Below are positions 9,367-17,381 of a stretch of 64,000 nucleotides of DNA, piece after piece. Within the stretch, counting starts at the first letter, position 1. Every line of letters begins with the position of its first letter. A program made the translations under genes and the position numbers. The DNA lies in assembly GCF_003611475.1 (NCBI RefSeq), contig NZ_RAXT01000011.1:1-64000 (forward strand), written 5' to 3'. The notes beneath the pieces are model-generated. The model searched no databases. It had not been told where the DNA came from and saw nothing but the letters and a program-made list of their open reading frames with translations. Origin of the DNA: Acinetobacter rongchengensis. GTDB lineage: Bacteria > Pseudomonadota > Gammaproteobacteria > Pseudomonadales > Moraxellaceae.

Positions 9367-10008
9367 ATGACTTTACGATTAGGCGATCTCGCCCCTGACT
9401 TTAAACAAGAGTCAAGCCAAGGCACAATTCAATTTTATGATTATTTAGGTGACCATTGGGGAATCTTATTTTCACATCCTGCCGATTACACCCCTGTGTG
9501 TACAACGGAACTCGGTTACACTGCAAAATTAAAAGATGAGTTTGAAAAACGAGGCGTAAAAGCCATCGCATTGTCTGTAGACGATGTTGAATCACATCAA
9601 GGTTGGATTGACGATATTAATGAAACACAAGCAACTCAAGTTAATTTCCCGATCATTGCAGATAAAGATCGTAAAGTATCAACACTCTATGACTTTATTC
9701 ATCCTAATTCCAGTGAAACACTGACTGTACGTTCTTTAGTGATTATTGACCCAAATAAAAAAGTTCGATTAATCATTACCTATCCTGCATCTACTGGACG
9801 AAACTTTAAAGAAATTTTACGTGTCGTAGATTCACTACAACTGACAGACACATTTAAAGTCGCCACACCTGCCAACTGGCAAGATGGTGAAGATGTCGTG
9901 ATTGTACCTTCACTCAAAGATGAAGCTGAGTTAAAACAACGCTTTCCTAAAGGTTATACAGTGGTTAAGCCATATTTACGTTTAACACCGCAACCCAATA
10001 AAGACTAA
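9367..10008 (+). CDS. 1-Cys peroxiredoxin (Prx6 / LsfA type)
   Basis: This 213-residue cytoplasmic enzyme should reduce hydrogen peroxide and organic peroxides. The active-site segment HPADYTPVCTTEL puts the peroxidatic cysteine at C45. No other cysteine occurs in the protein, so it is a true 1-Cys enzyme needing an outside reductant. The long C-terminal extension after residue 160, with the segment PANWQDGEDV and the ending RFPKGY, is typical of the Prx6 branch. The ATG at 9367 follows ATTGAGGTTTTAAC, which has a usable GAGG site. The gene is monocistronic and divergent from secA. An OxyR-type control is plausible but no operator could be assigned. Confidence 0.92.
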   Translation: MTLRLGDLAPDFKQESSQGTIQFYDYLGDHWGILFSHPADYTPVCTTELGYTAKLKDEFEKRGVKAIALSVDDVESHQGWIDDINETQATQVNFPIIADKDRKVSTLYDFIHPNSSETLTVRSLVIIDPNKKVRLIITYPASTGRNFKEILRVVDSLQLTDTFKVATPANWQDGEDVVIVPSLKDEAELKQRFPKGYTVVKPYLRLTPQPNKD

Positions 10009-10270
10009 AAGTGTTTTGTACTCAGCCATCTCCGTTTATATTGAAATAGCTTATCGCAGTGATTATTGGATCAAACGAAGGATTCCGTCATTGTCATAAG
10101 CTTTTGATTTGAAATTTTCATACATTTTTCATGAAAATTAGAATAAAGATTAGAGTTAAATCACTATTTACAAAAAAGTTTCTGACCTATAGAACAAAAT
10201 ACATACAACTCTGTTAATATCTTTTTCAATAACAAATGTTCTTTTATTGACAACAAACATTGAGAAAAAT

Positions 10271-10876
10271 ATGAAAGGTACGATTTTAGATTACAGTATA
10301 CAAAGTAACATGGGTGTAATTAGTGGTGATGATCAAATCCGCTATCCTTTTTCAGGGGCAGAATGGAAAGGTGACGCTCCACCTAATCGTGGCATGCGTG
10401 TTGATTTTGATGTAGACAGTATGGGCAATGCCTTACAAGTTTACATCGAACTTAAATCAAACAATACGCTACACAATATCAGTAAACAACTAGATCAAAT
10501 TTCGAATCTTAATCAAGATGAAGAGCAATACAGCCCGATTGATTGGTTTGTAAAATGTATCAAACAATATGTAACTTTTGATGGTCGTGCACGTCGTAAA
10601 GAGTTTTGGTTCTTTTGTTTGGTCTCTTTAGGCTTAGGGATTATTGTTCAAATCATAGATAGAATTATTGGCACTGCCCCCCTACTGAATGGCTTATTAA
10701 ATCTAGCATTATTTCTACCAAGCCTTGCCGTCGGCGCACGACGTTTACATGATGTTGGTCGTTCTGGTTGGTGGCAACTGATTGGATTGACAGGGATTGG
10801 ACTTATTCTGCTTATCGTATGGTGGGCTACAGACACGAAACAAGAACAGAATGAATATGGGCCACCTGCACGCTAA
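10271..10876 (+). CDS. Membrane protein: cold-shock-like N-terminal module fused to DUF805
   Basis: This 201-residue protein has two parts. Residues 1-62 (from MKGTILDYS) form a small beta-rich module with GVISGDD and RYPFSG, resembling OB-fold cold-shock-like domains. After a polar linker, residues from about 100 match the DUF805 membrane family, with the RRKEFW signature, three to four hydrophobic helices, the ARRLHDVGRSGWW motif and the ending NEYGP. The same N-terminal module starts the convergent gene at 10943-11356. The ATG at 10271 follows GAGAAAAAT; a longer frame from 10247 has no ribosome-binding site. The function of DUF805 proteins is unknown. Confidence 0.8.
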   Translation: MKGTILDYSIQSNMGVISGDDQIRYPFSGAEWKGDAPPNRGMRVDFDVDSMGNALQVYIELKSNNTLHNISKQLDQISNLNQDEEQYSPIDWFVKCIKQYVTFDGRARRKEFWFFCLVSLGLGIIVQIIDRIIGTAPLLNGLLNLALFLPSLAVGARRLHDVGRSGWWQLIGLTGIGLILLIVWWATDTKQEQNEYGPPAR

Positions 10877-10894
10877 TTCATCTTGACATAAAAT

Positions 10895-10920
10895 AAAGGG
10901 CTCATTAGCCCTTTGTTTTT
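10895..10920. terminator. Bidirectional terminator between convergent genes
   Basis: AAAGGGCT pairs with AGCCCTTT around CATT, with T-rich tracts on both outer sides. It serves the DUF805 gene on the plus strand and could serve the TM2 gene on the minus strand. Confidence 0.7.
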
Positions 10921-10942
10921 GAATCTAAGAAATCAATTTTAC

Positions 10943-11356
10943 TCACCCATATTTACGGGCAAAGTCTTGATCTGAAGTACACAAGTAAATAATAAACTCA
11001 ATAAAAGCAACAATTGAAGGAATAAACGTCCAGCAGAAAATAAGGTAAACAATCCCCCAACCAATTTGACCTAAATAGAATTTATGTGCACCAAAACCAC
11101 CTAGGAAAAATGCCAATAACGCTGCAACAATTCGATTCTTTTCACCCACTTGGTTGGGTAACTGAATCGACTTATTCATCAAATAAATGTCGATCGCTTG
11201 GCCTGCCCCATCAATTGCGAAATCAACACGTTGACCACGACTTGGCGCATACTGATCACGCCACTGTACCCCAGAAAACTGATATCTATTTTGATCATCC
11301 CCCGTGATCACACCTGAATTCGTTTGTACTGAATAATCAAGTATTTGACCTTTCAT
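10943..11356 (-). CDS. TM2-domain membrane protein with a cold-shock-like N-terminal module
   Basis: This 137-residue protein begins with the same module as its convergent neighbour (MKGQILDYSVQTNSGVITGDD), with about 36 of the first 63 positions identical. The C-terminal part from about residue 75 is a TM2 domain: KNRIVAALLAFFLGGFGAHKFYLGQ, the classical two-helix hairpin with its aromatic and glycine motif, then a second hydrophobic helix ending before an acidic tail. A membrane protein with a cytoplasmic N-terminal domain is expected. TM2 proteins have no agreed function in bacteria. The two genes probably arose by swapping a shared N-terminal module between different membrane domains. Confidence 0.8.
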   Translation of the reverse strand: MKGQILDYSVQTNSGVITGDDQNRYQFSGVQWRDQYAPSRGQRVDFAIDGAGQAIDIYLMNKSIQLPNQVGEKNRIVAALLAFFLGGFGAHKFYLGQIGWGIVYLIFCWTFIPSIVAFIEFIIYLCTSDQDFARKYG

Positions 11357-11463
11357 GTTTATCCTTATTTTTCTTAATCATCTAAAATATCAGTATAAAA
11401 ATTATCCTTTAAATTTTCAAATAATTTCTTATATTTTGAGAGTCTAAAACAGAATTTAAAAAT

Positions 11464-11490
11464 AAAAAAAGACACTTTCGTGTCTTTTTT
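11464..11490 (-). terminator. Terminator of kbp
   Basis: AAAAGACAC pairs with GTGTCTTTT around TTTC, with A/T runs on both sides, 15 bases after the kbp stop. Confidence 0.75.
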
Positions 11491-11504
11491 ATCACAAAAC
11501 AGTC

Positions 11505-11978
11505 TTAAGCAGGAATACGCAAAACTTGTCCTGGGAAAATCTCATCAGGGTCTTTAAGCATTGGTTTATTTGCTTCAAAAATTTTAGGATATTTATTGGC
11601 ATCACCATAAACTTCTTTGGCAATTTTAGACAAATTATCACCAGATTTAACAGTATAGAATTTACTCTCAGGTTCTGGGGTGACAACCGTCATTTGATCA
11701 TCAACTTGAGCAACGTGATCAATATTTCCTACAGCAAGAATGATTTTTTCTTTATCTGCCTGTGTCTGTACTTGCCCCTGAATAATTGCAAGATCAGTTG
11801 CGCCATTATAGCTCACCGAAAGGCCAGCAACAGGTAAACCAAGTGCTTTAATATGACCTAATAATTTATTTGCAATTTCCTGAGCAGATGGCTCAGAAGG
11901 TGTAGCTGGTGCAGCTTGAGGTTCAGCAGGTGCTGTATTCTTTTTACCAATTCCTTTAATAAAATCAAAAAGACCCAT
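11505..11978 (-). CDS. kbp: BON-LysM protein Kbp (YgaU family)
   Basis: This 157-residue protein matches Escherichia coli YgaU/Kbp, a cytoplasmic potassium-binding protein. It starts with MGLFDFIKGIGKK, has a Pro/Ala-rich linker to about residue 30, a BON domain near residues 35-95 (the segment LPVAGLSVSYNGATDLAIIQG is typical), and a C-terminal LysM domain near 105-156 (FYTVKSGDNLSKIAKEVYG through FPGQVLRIP). There is no signal peptide. The gene stands alone with its own terminator. The potassium-sensing role is taken from the E. coli homologue. Confidence 0.88.
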   Translation of the reverse strand: MGLFDFIKGIGKKNTAPAEPQAAPATPSEPSAQEIANKLLGHIKALGLPVAGLSVSYNGATDLAIIQGQVQTQADKEKIILAVGNIDHVAQVDDQMTVVTPEPESKFYTVKSGDNLSKIAKEVYGDANKYPKIFEANKPMLKDPDEIFPGQVLRIPA

Positions 11979-12152
11979 GTGATTACTCCATATAACTTGT
12001 TTTACTGTGAATGATTTCTATTGTGTTATAAAAATTTATAAACTTTATTCTTATATCTAAAAAACGTACTAAATAACGTTGTCATTGGTGACATAAACGT
12101 AACGTTATGTAACTCACATTTTTTCAAGAAAACAAATCCATTTTCTCAAATA

Positions 12153-12180
12153 TAAAAAAGCCACCATAACGGTGGCTTTT
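12153..12180 (-). terminator. Terminator of the fab operon
   Basis: AAAAGCCACC pairs with GGTGGCTTTT around ATAAC and is followed by a T tract on the minus strand. It ends about 35 bases after acpP. Confidence 0.75.
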
Positions 12181-12214
12181 AGGCGTAACAACAGTCTGTT
12201 ACACAGTCAACTCA

Positions 12215-12451
12215 TTAACCAAGTTTCTTGGTTACATAGTCGATCGCTGATTGAACAGTCGTGATTTCGTTAGAATCTTCATCAGGAATAGTGATGTCAA
12301 AATCATTTTCGAAAGACATCACAAGTTCTACTAAGTCTAAAGAATCAGCACCTAAGTCATCCATGAAAGATGCTTCGTTTTTGATTTCTTCAGCCTTGAT
12401 ACCTAATTGTTCTGCAACAGCTTGTTTAATGCGTTGTTCGATATCGCTCAC
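12215..12451 (-). CDS. acpP: Acyl carrier protein
   Basis: AcpP carries the growing fatty-acyl chain on a phosphopantetheine arm. The 78-residue acidic protein has the prosthetic-group site [12 protein letters not shown], with Ser37 (Met counted) as attachment residue. The start is the GTG at 12451: it is preceded seven bases upstream by a perfect AGGAG, and the product then begins SDIEQRIKQ like other AcpPs. A longer ATG frame from 12523 would add 24 residues unknown in the family. It ends the yceD-rpmF-fabD-fabG-acpP cluster, 87 bases after fabG, and the gap could carry an extra promoter. Confidence 0.96.
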   Translation of the reverse strand: MSDIEQRIKQAVAEQLGIKAEEIKNEASFMDDLGADSLDLVELVMSFENDFDITIPDEDSNEITTVQSAIDYVTKKLG

Positions 12452-12538
12452 AGGAATTCTCCTCATTGCTTGTGGCGGCGTTTTAATTGCCTGATAGTTT
12501 AATTGAATATTGAGTTTTTTCAAAGTTTATACATCGCA

Positions 12539-13273
12539 TTAAGCCATGTATAAACCACCATTTACGTGTATTACTGTACCAGTGATGTAACTGGCTTTAT
12601 CTGAAGCCAAAAAACTCACTGCATTTGCAATATCTTGCGGCTCACCAAAACGGTTTAGCGCAACTTGATCGCTCATTTTTTTACGAATATCTTCGCTTAA
12701 TTGTTCTGTCATTTCAGTTGCAATAAAGCCTGGTGCAATCGCATTTACAGTAATCTGACGGCTTCCCATCTCTTTTGCAAGACTGCGACCAAATGCTTCC
12801 ATTCCCGCTTTAGCAGCAGAATAGTTGGCTTGCCCCGGGTTGGCAAAATGGGCAACCACTGAACTGATATTGATAATGCGACCAAAGCGAGCTTTTGTCA
12901 TGCCTTTCAATACACGCTTAGACAGACGGAATACCGCTTTAAGATGAATATTTAAGATATCATCCCAGTCATCTTCCGACATACGCAATAAAAGATTGTC
13001 TTTGGTAATGCCTGCATTATTGACAAGTACCATCACTGAACCATATTTTTGTTCAATATCTGAAACCAATGTATCAATTGCCGTAGCATCACGTACATCG
13101 AGAACAGCACCCGTACCATTTTCAGCAAAATGAGCAGAAAGTTTTTCTGCGCCTGCTTCTGAAGTTGCTGTACCGACTACAAAAAAACCGTCTTGAATGA
13201 GTTGTTGAGCGATGGCTGCACCAATCCCTCTACTTGCACCTGTTACTAGTGCAACTTTTCTTTCTTGTGTCAT
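12539..13273 (-). CDS. fabG: 3-oxoacyl-ACP reductase FabG
   Basis: FabG performs the NADPH-dependent first reduction of fatty-acid elongation. The 244-residue short-chain dehydrogenase has the cofactor motif TGASRGIG near residue 11, NNAG near residue 87, and the catalytic Ser (NISSVV), Tyr and Lys (YSAAK) in the expected order. The C-terminal segment YITGTVIHVNGGLYM is typical. Its ATG overlaps the fabD stop by 4 bases (ATGA), which implies translational coupling. The downstream neighbour is acpP, the carrier of its substrate. Confidence 0.96.
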   Translation of the reverse strand: MTQERKVALVTGASRGIGAAIAQQLIQDGFFVVGTATSEAGAEKLSAHFAENGTGAVLDVRDATAIDTLVSDIEQKYGSVMVLVNNAGITKDNLLLRMSEDDWDDILNIHLKAVFRLSKRVLKGMTKARFGRIINISSVVAHFANPGQANYSAAKAGMEAFGRSLAKEMGSRQITVNAIAPGFIATEMTEQLSEDIRKKMSDQVALNRFGEPQDIANAVSFLASDKASYITGTVIHVNGGLYMA

Positions 13274-14256
13274 GCAATTTTCCCTTCAGCCACTAATATA
13301 GCATTCAGTGCATCTTCCATACGGCTTTGCGTATCGAGTGGAAATGCTTTTTCAATATTGGGTAAGCGTTTTGCTAAGTTTGCCAATACATTACCTGGAC
13401 CACACTCTGCAACATATTGAATTCCTTGGTCTTGAAGGAATTGCATTGTTTTAGTCCATTGTACTGATTGATACAACTGCGCAGTTAACGCTTGACGTAA
13501 TTGCACTGTATCCACTGCAACTTCTGCGTTGACATTTTGTATTACAGGAATACTAGGTAACTCAATGGCAGTATCTTCCAAAGCTTGCGCAAACTGTTCT
13601 GCTGCTGGTTTCATCAATGAACAATGTGATGGCACAGAAACAGGTAATGCAATGGCTTTACCACCATTTTCTTTTGCAGATGCCATAACAACTTCGACCA
13701 ATGCCTTAGTACCCGCAATAACCACTTGACCTTGTGCATTGTAATTTGCTGCTTCAACTGCGCCGCCACCTTGGGCATTGGCTTGGTTGCACAGCTCAAT
13801 TACTTTAGCATCATCTAAACCAAGGATAGCAGCCATACCACCTTGACCTTGTGGGACAGCAGATTGCATAAGTTTGCCACGCAAATGAACCAGTTTTACA
13901 GCATCAGCCAATGTCATTGAATTCGCTGCGACCAATACGCTGTACTCACCCAATGAATGTCCTGCAAGATACTTAGGTGCAACACCACCCAAATCCAACC
14001 ACACACGCCACAATGCAATACTTGCAGTGAGAAGAACGGGTTGAGTATTTTCAGTTTGATCTAAACCTTCGCCACTTTGTGCGATGTGCCATAAATCGAA
14101 ACCGATTGCGTCCGAAGCTTCGGCAAAAGTTTCTTGCACACCACTAAACTGTTCAGCAAGTTCGGCGAGCATACCTACTTTTTGTGATCCTTGACCAGGA
14201 AACAAAAATGCAGTTTTCGTCGCTTGAGCTGCTTGTTCGAGTCGTCTAGCAGACAT
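13270..14256 (-). CDS. fabD: Malonyl-CoA:ACP transacylase FabD
   Basis: FabD moves malonyl groups from CoA to the acyl carrier protein and so feeds chain elongation. The 328-residue protein has the N-terminal FLFPGQGSQKVGM motif, the nucleophile elbow GHSLGEYS (catalytic Ser), the conserved Arg in VHLRGKLMQ, and the catalytic His in VSVPSHCSLM. The gene starts 164 bases after rpmF, across a terminator-like hairpin, and overlaps fabG by 4 bases. The plsX and fabH genes that usually lie between rpmF and fabD in other gammaproteobacteria are absent here and must be elsewhere. Confidence 0.96.
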   Translation of the reverse strand: MSARRLEQAAQATKTAFLFPGQGSQKVGMLAELAEQFSGVQETFAEASDAIGFDLWHIAQSGEGLDQTENTQPVLLTASIALWRVWLDLGGVAPKYLAGHSLGEYSVLVAANSMTLADAVKLVHLRGKLMQSAVPQGQGGMAAILGLDDAKVIELCNQANAQGGGAVEAANYNAQGQVVIAGTKALVEVVMASAKENGGKAIALPVSVPSHCSLMKPAAEQFAQALEDTAIELPSIPVIQNVNAEVAVDTVQLRQALTAQLYQSVQWTKTMQFLQDQGIQYVAECGPGNVLANLAKRLPNIEKAFPLDTQSRMEDALNAILVAEGKIA

Positions 14257-14361
14257 ATAAAAGTCCCTTATTTAATCTTGATCGTTTCCGATGTGGCAAT
14301 TTTACAGAAAAAAAAAATTATTTTAATTGCGAAATACAACAAAAAACGCAGATGCTAAAAC

Positions 14362-14385
14362 AAAAAAAGGGAGCTTTCGCTCCCA
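14362..14385 (-). terminator. Terminator after rpmF
   Basis: GGGAGC pairs with GCTCCC around TTTC; the minus strand continues with seven T. It separates rpmF from fabD and may be partial, so that some transcripts read on. Confidence 0.75.
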
Positions 14386-14420
14386 TTTTTTCATTAAGCT
14401 CACGCTTAACACTGTCTCAA

Positions 14421-14606
14421 TTATTCAGCATCAGCTGCTTTAGCGAATAATTGGCGACCACGGTAGATACCATCTTTAGTCACGTGGTGACGACGATGAG
14501 TTTCACCAGTAGTTTGGTCTACAGTTAATGCATTCTCGGTTAAAGCGTCATGTGAACGGCGCATGTCACGGCGAGAGCGACTTTTACGGTTTTGCTGAAC
14601 GGCCAT
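14421..14606 (-). CDS. rpmF: 50S ribosomal protein L32
   Basis: The 61-residue basic protein begins [20 protein letters not shown], the standard L32 opening, and ends with the RGRQLF segment. No zinc-binding cysteines are present, so it is the cysteine-free form. It follows yceD by 74 bases, the usual yceD-rpmF pairing, and is followed by a hairpin terminator. Confidence 0.97.
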   Translation of the reverse strand: MAVQQNRKSRSRRDMRRSHDALTENALTVDQTTGETHRRHHVTKDGIYRGRQLFAKAADAE

Positions 14607-14680
14607 GATGGCTCCTTACAAATCGAAAAAATGGATCAGAACAAATTCGGTTGTCTTAACTTAACAGTATAACACAAAAT

Positions 14681-15244
14681 TTAGTTAAGTTTACCCTTCA
14701 AACTTGCCAAAACATCAAACGGATTATCCCGTTTTTCTTCGACAATGTCCTGAACGGCAGGTTGATGCTTATGCTCACAAGCATCATGCTTAGGAGATAA
14801 AGGCATCAACAATAACAATTCATCTTCTAAAAGTGCAAGTAAATCAACAGTTGCAGGGGTATTGGTTACATAATCCCCTTTTGTTGTTGCTTCACTTTCA
14901 CCTAGTACGATGAAATCAGCATCCTCATCCAAGCGCTCTATCAGTGACTCATCATCCACTAAAGCTATATGCACGTCAGAAACTAAAGGAATTTCAACAG
15001 ATTCCAAACAACGTTGGCACTCCATTGGAACACTCGTTTCTACACGACCATCTAGCCATACGATACGATGATACGCATCCATTGATAGCTTACAGTCTAT
15101 GGTGATCAATTGATCATCAATTGGTCCAACAGCTTCACGGGAAATACGAACAAAGCGAGATAATGGCAGTGTACCTGACCATTTAAAGCCTTGTTCAGCC
15201 CATTTAAACGGCTCTATCTGTGCCGGAAAGGTATTTGCTGACAT
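14681..15244 (-). CDS. yceD: YceD family protein (DUF177), large-subunit rRNA accumulation factor
   Basis: This 187-residue acidic cytoplasmic protein belongs to the DUF177/YceD family, which is nearly always next to rpmF and is linked to 23S rRNA accumulation. The MECQRCLE segment (two cysteines at spacing CxxC in ...CQRC...) and the following acidic run with ADFIVLG are characteristic. It is the first gene of the minus-strand ribosome/fatty-acid cluster. The 97-base gap to the divergent epmC gene should carry both promoters. The molecular activity is not known in detail. Confidence 0.88.
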   Translation of the reverse strand: MSANTFPAQIEPFKWAEQGFKWSGTLPLSRFVRISREAVGPIDDQLITIDCKLSMDAYHRIVWLDGRVETSVPMECQRCLESVEIPLVSDVHIALVDDESLIERLDEDADFIVLGESEATTKGDYVTNTPATVDLLALLEDELLLLMPLSPKHDACEHKHQPAVQDIVEEKRDNPFDVLASLKGKLN

Positions 15245-15341
15245 AATTAAGGCGGCAATTCTACAAATTCATCGGTACTCTGTCAAAGATTAAGATACAA
15301 TTTTGTACTTATTTAGACAGATCATTTGGGTAATACAAGTT

Positions 15342-16004
15342 ATGCATCAGTTGCAGCCGCAACCTGAAGTCACCACTTCATCACAATTCAACACACATTT
15401 ATCTTCAAATTCTGCTGAAAACTTAGCCCAAGTGCAACGTTTACAGTGGGTGGATTTGCAGAGTGAAGCTCAACAGGTTGACTGGCTTATCTTACACTTT
15501 AATCAATGGTTTTCCCACCTAAATGTTGAACTGGTTCGCGGAGACTTCGAACCTGAGTATTTTCCTGCATTCGATCAAACGCCTGCACGTATTCAATTTG
15601 CACATGGTTTTTTCAATAGTGCCTTACATGAAATCAGCCATTGGACGATTGCAGGAGAACAGCGCCGTCTATTGCCTGATTTAGGTTATTGGTATGCACC
15701 TGATGGTCGCACAGCAGAACAACAAACTTTATTTGAACAAGTAGAAATTAAACCTCAAGCGATTGAGTGGCTATTCTCAAAAGCCTTTGGTCGGAAATTC
15801 CGTGTTTCTTTGGATAATCTCACGGGTGAAGGTGGCAATGGCGCAACATTTAAGGACAATGTCTTTGCTCAAGTACAACGTTATTTTTCAGGAGAAGCTC
15901 AACTTCCTCGTGATGCAAAACATTTTATTGAATGTATCTGCGCATCAACAAGAAGTGGCAAAACATTACACAGTTCTGAATTTAACCGAAAAGATTTAGA
16001 TTAA
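15342..16004 (+). CDS. epmC: Elongation factor P hydroxylase EpmC (YfcM)
   Basis: EpmC hydroxylates the beta-lysyl-lysine of elongation factor P, the last step of that modification. The protein has the HEISHW motif (a HExxHW metal site) after the conserved FAHGFFNSALH, then the segment DLGYWYAPDGRT and FEQVEIKPQAIEW, all typical of the family. The ATG at 15342 gives 220 residues; an upstream TTG at 15303 is less likely. No epmA or epmB is nearby. In E. coli the hydroxylation has only mild effects. Confidence 0.88.
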   Translation: MHQLQPQPEVTTSSQFNTHLSSNSAENLAQVQRLQWVDLQSEAQQVDWLILHFNQWFSHLNVELVRGDFEPEYFPAFDQTPARIQFAHGFFNSALHEISHWTIAGEQRRLLPDLGYWYAPDGRTAEQQTLFEQVEIKPQAIEWLFSKAFGRKFRVSLDNLTGEGGNGATFKDNVFAQVQRYFSGEAQLPRDAKHFIECICASTRSGKTLHSSEFNRKDLD

Positions 16005-16266
16005 TTATTCTAATCATTTCAAAAGCAGGCTTCTTTGATTTTTGATTGATTTTTTAAGCATCTTTAAAAAACAAAGGTTAAATTAGTCTAGATGATGATG
16101 AAAATATTGCGTTGATTCCAAATGAGGCTCATTTGATCATTAATGAATCATCTATCCACATTTTCGATATGCATTATTTTTTAATATTAATTACAAATAA
16201 TAGTGTTTTATTTCATCTATTTTCAATACCATATCACTATAGATAATTTGAATCAGGAGAAAAATA

Positions 16267-16884
16267 ATGCTGCATTTAAGAGTACATCCTGACAATCCTC
16301 AAACTAGATTAATTGACCAAGCTGTTGAACGGATTCGTGCGGGTGATGTGATTGTCTATCCGACTGATGCGGCTTATGCCATCGGCTGCCAAATTGGAAA
16401 TAAAAATGCCATGGAACGTATTGCCCAAATACGTGGTTTAGGTGCAAAGCACCAATATGCCATCATTTGTGCGGATTTATCTGATATTGCAACCTATGCA
16501 AAAGTCGATAATGCGATGTATAGATTACTAAAGGCAAATACGCCTTCGGTCACGACTTTTATTCTGCCTGCGACCAGTGAAGTCCCTCGCCGTTTGATGC
16601 ATCCTAAGAAAAAAACCATCGGCTTACGTGTTCCGAGCAATCCTGTATGTCAAATGTTACTTCGAGCTTTAGGTGAACCTTTACTGACCAGTACTTTGAT
16701 TCTTCCTGGACAAGATACACCTATGGATGATCCTTACGATATTGAACAACAGCTTGAAAAACGTATTGATGTTTTTATTGACAGTGGTTTAGGCACTTTA
16801 ACCACAACCAGTATTGTGGATTTATCAGGTGTCAATCCTGAAATTATCCGTCGAGGTGTCGGTGATGTTAGCGCTTTTGAATAA
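16267..16884 (+). CDS. yciO: Sua5/YciO/YrdC family protein, YciO type
   Basis: The 205-residue protein belongs to the family that includes the threonylcarbamoyl-AMP synthase TsaC. The segments IVYPTDAAYAIGCQIGNKNAMERI, VPRRLMHPKKKTIGLRVPSNP and the C-terminal RRGVGDVSAFE match YciO better than TsaC. YciO shares the nucleotide-binding fold, but its role in tRNA modification has been less clear than that of TsaC. The start follows CAGGAGAAAAATA, a strong ribosome-binding site. It is monocistronic, with no tsaB, tsaD or tsaE around it. Confidence 0.88.
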   Translation: MLHLRVHPDNPQTRLIDQAVERIRAGDVIVYPTDAAYAIGCQIGNKNAMERIAQIRGLGAKHQYAIICADLSDIATYAKVDNAMYRLLKANTPSVTTFILPATSEVPRRLMHPKKKTIGLRVPSNPVCQMLLRALGEPLLTSTLILPGQDTPMDDPYDIEQQLEKRIDVFIDSGLGTLTTTSIVDLSGVNPEIIRRGVGDVSAFE

Positions 16885-16983
16885 GCGCTTATTTCGCCAA
16901 ATAGACATTGGATTCAAGTTTTAAAGCTTTCTATTTTGATTGCTTAGATTTTAAAATAACTTTGTCTTTTAAGTTTTAACACT

Positions 16984-17250
16984 ATGGATTTATTCACAAC
17001 ACTCCTAAACATCGGCAATCTACAAGACAATCAAATTTTATTTGTAGAACAACCGTGGACGCCTGAATCAGAAACTGAGCTCAGAACGACAACTCACACC
17101 CAAAATAATGAGCGAGAGAATTTCAAATATTTTATCAAAGTCTCTGAACTTAAACTACTGCTCCTACGTTTCGAAATGCGCAATGTATGCTTAAGAGATC
17201 GTTGTTATTTGATTATTGAATATATTATTGATCATCAAATCACGATATAA
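16984..17250 (+). CDS. Hypothetical protein, 88 residues (possibly DUF7716-like)
   Basis: This small frame (MDLFTTLLNIGNLQ) has coding-like composition: a WTPESE segment in the middle and a C-terminal part with FKYFIKV, then a helical end with IIEYIIDH. The pattern loosely resembles DUF7716 immunity-like proteins, where a hydrophobic strand is followed by a helix and a short C-terminal helix; this is a weak resemblance. There is no clear ribosome-binding site before the ATG. It lies 99 bases after yciO and is followed by a convergent DUF695/RraB gene. It may be a real small gene or a decayed one. Confidence 0.4.
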   Translation: MDLFTTLLNIGNLQDNQILFVEQPWTPESETELRTTTHTQNNERENFKYFIKVSELKLLLLRFEMRNVCLRDRCYLIIEYIIDHQITI

Positions 17251-17381
17251 GCTTTTAATTTTAAATAATTTATTACTAATAAAAGCTGATCAATATTTCA
17301 TCTTGATAATAATTTAGATTTAATCTTTTCTTTTAGCAATAAATTTCATGCAATTGAATAGAAATTTATCTCTAAAATTGC

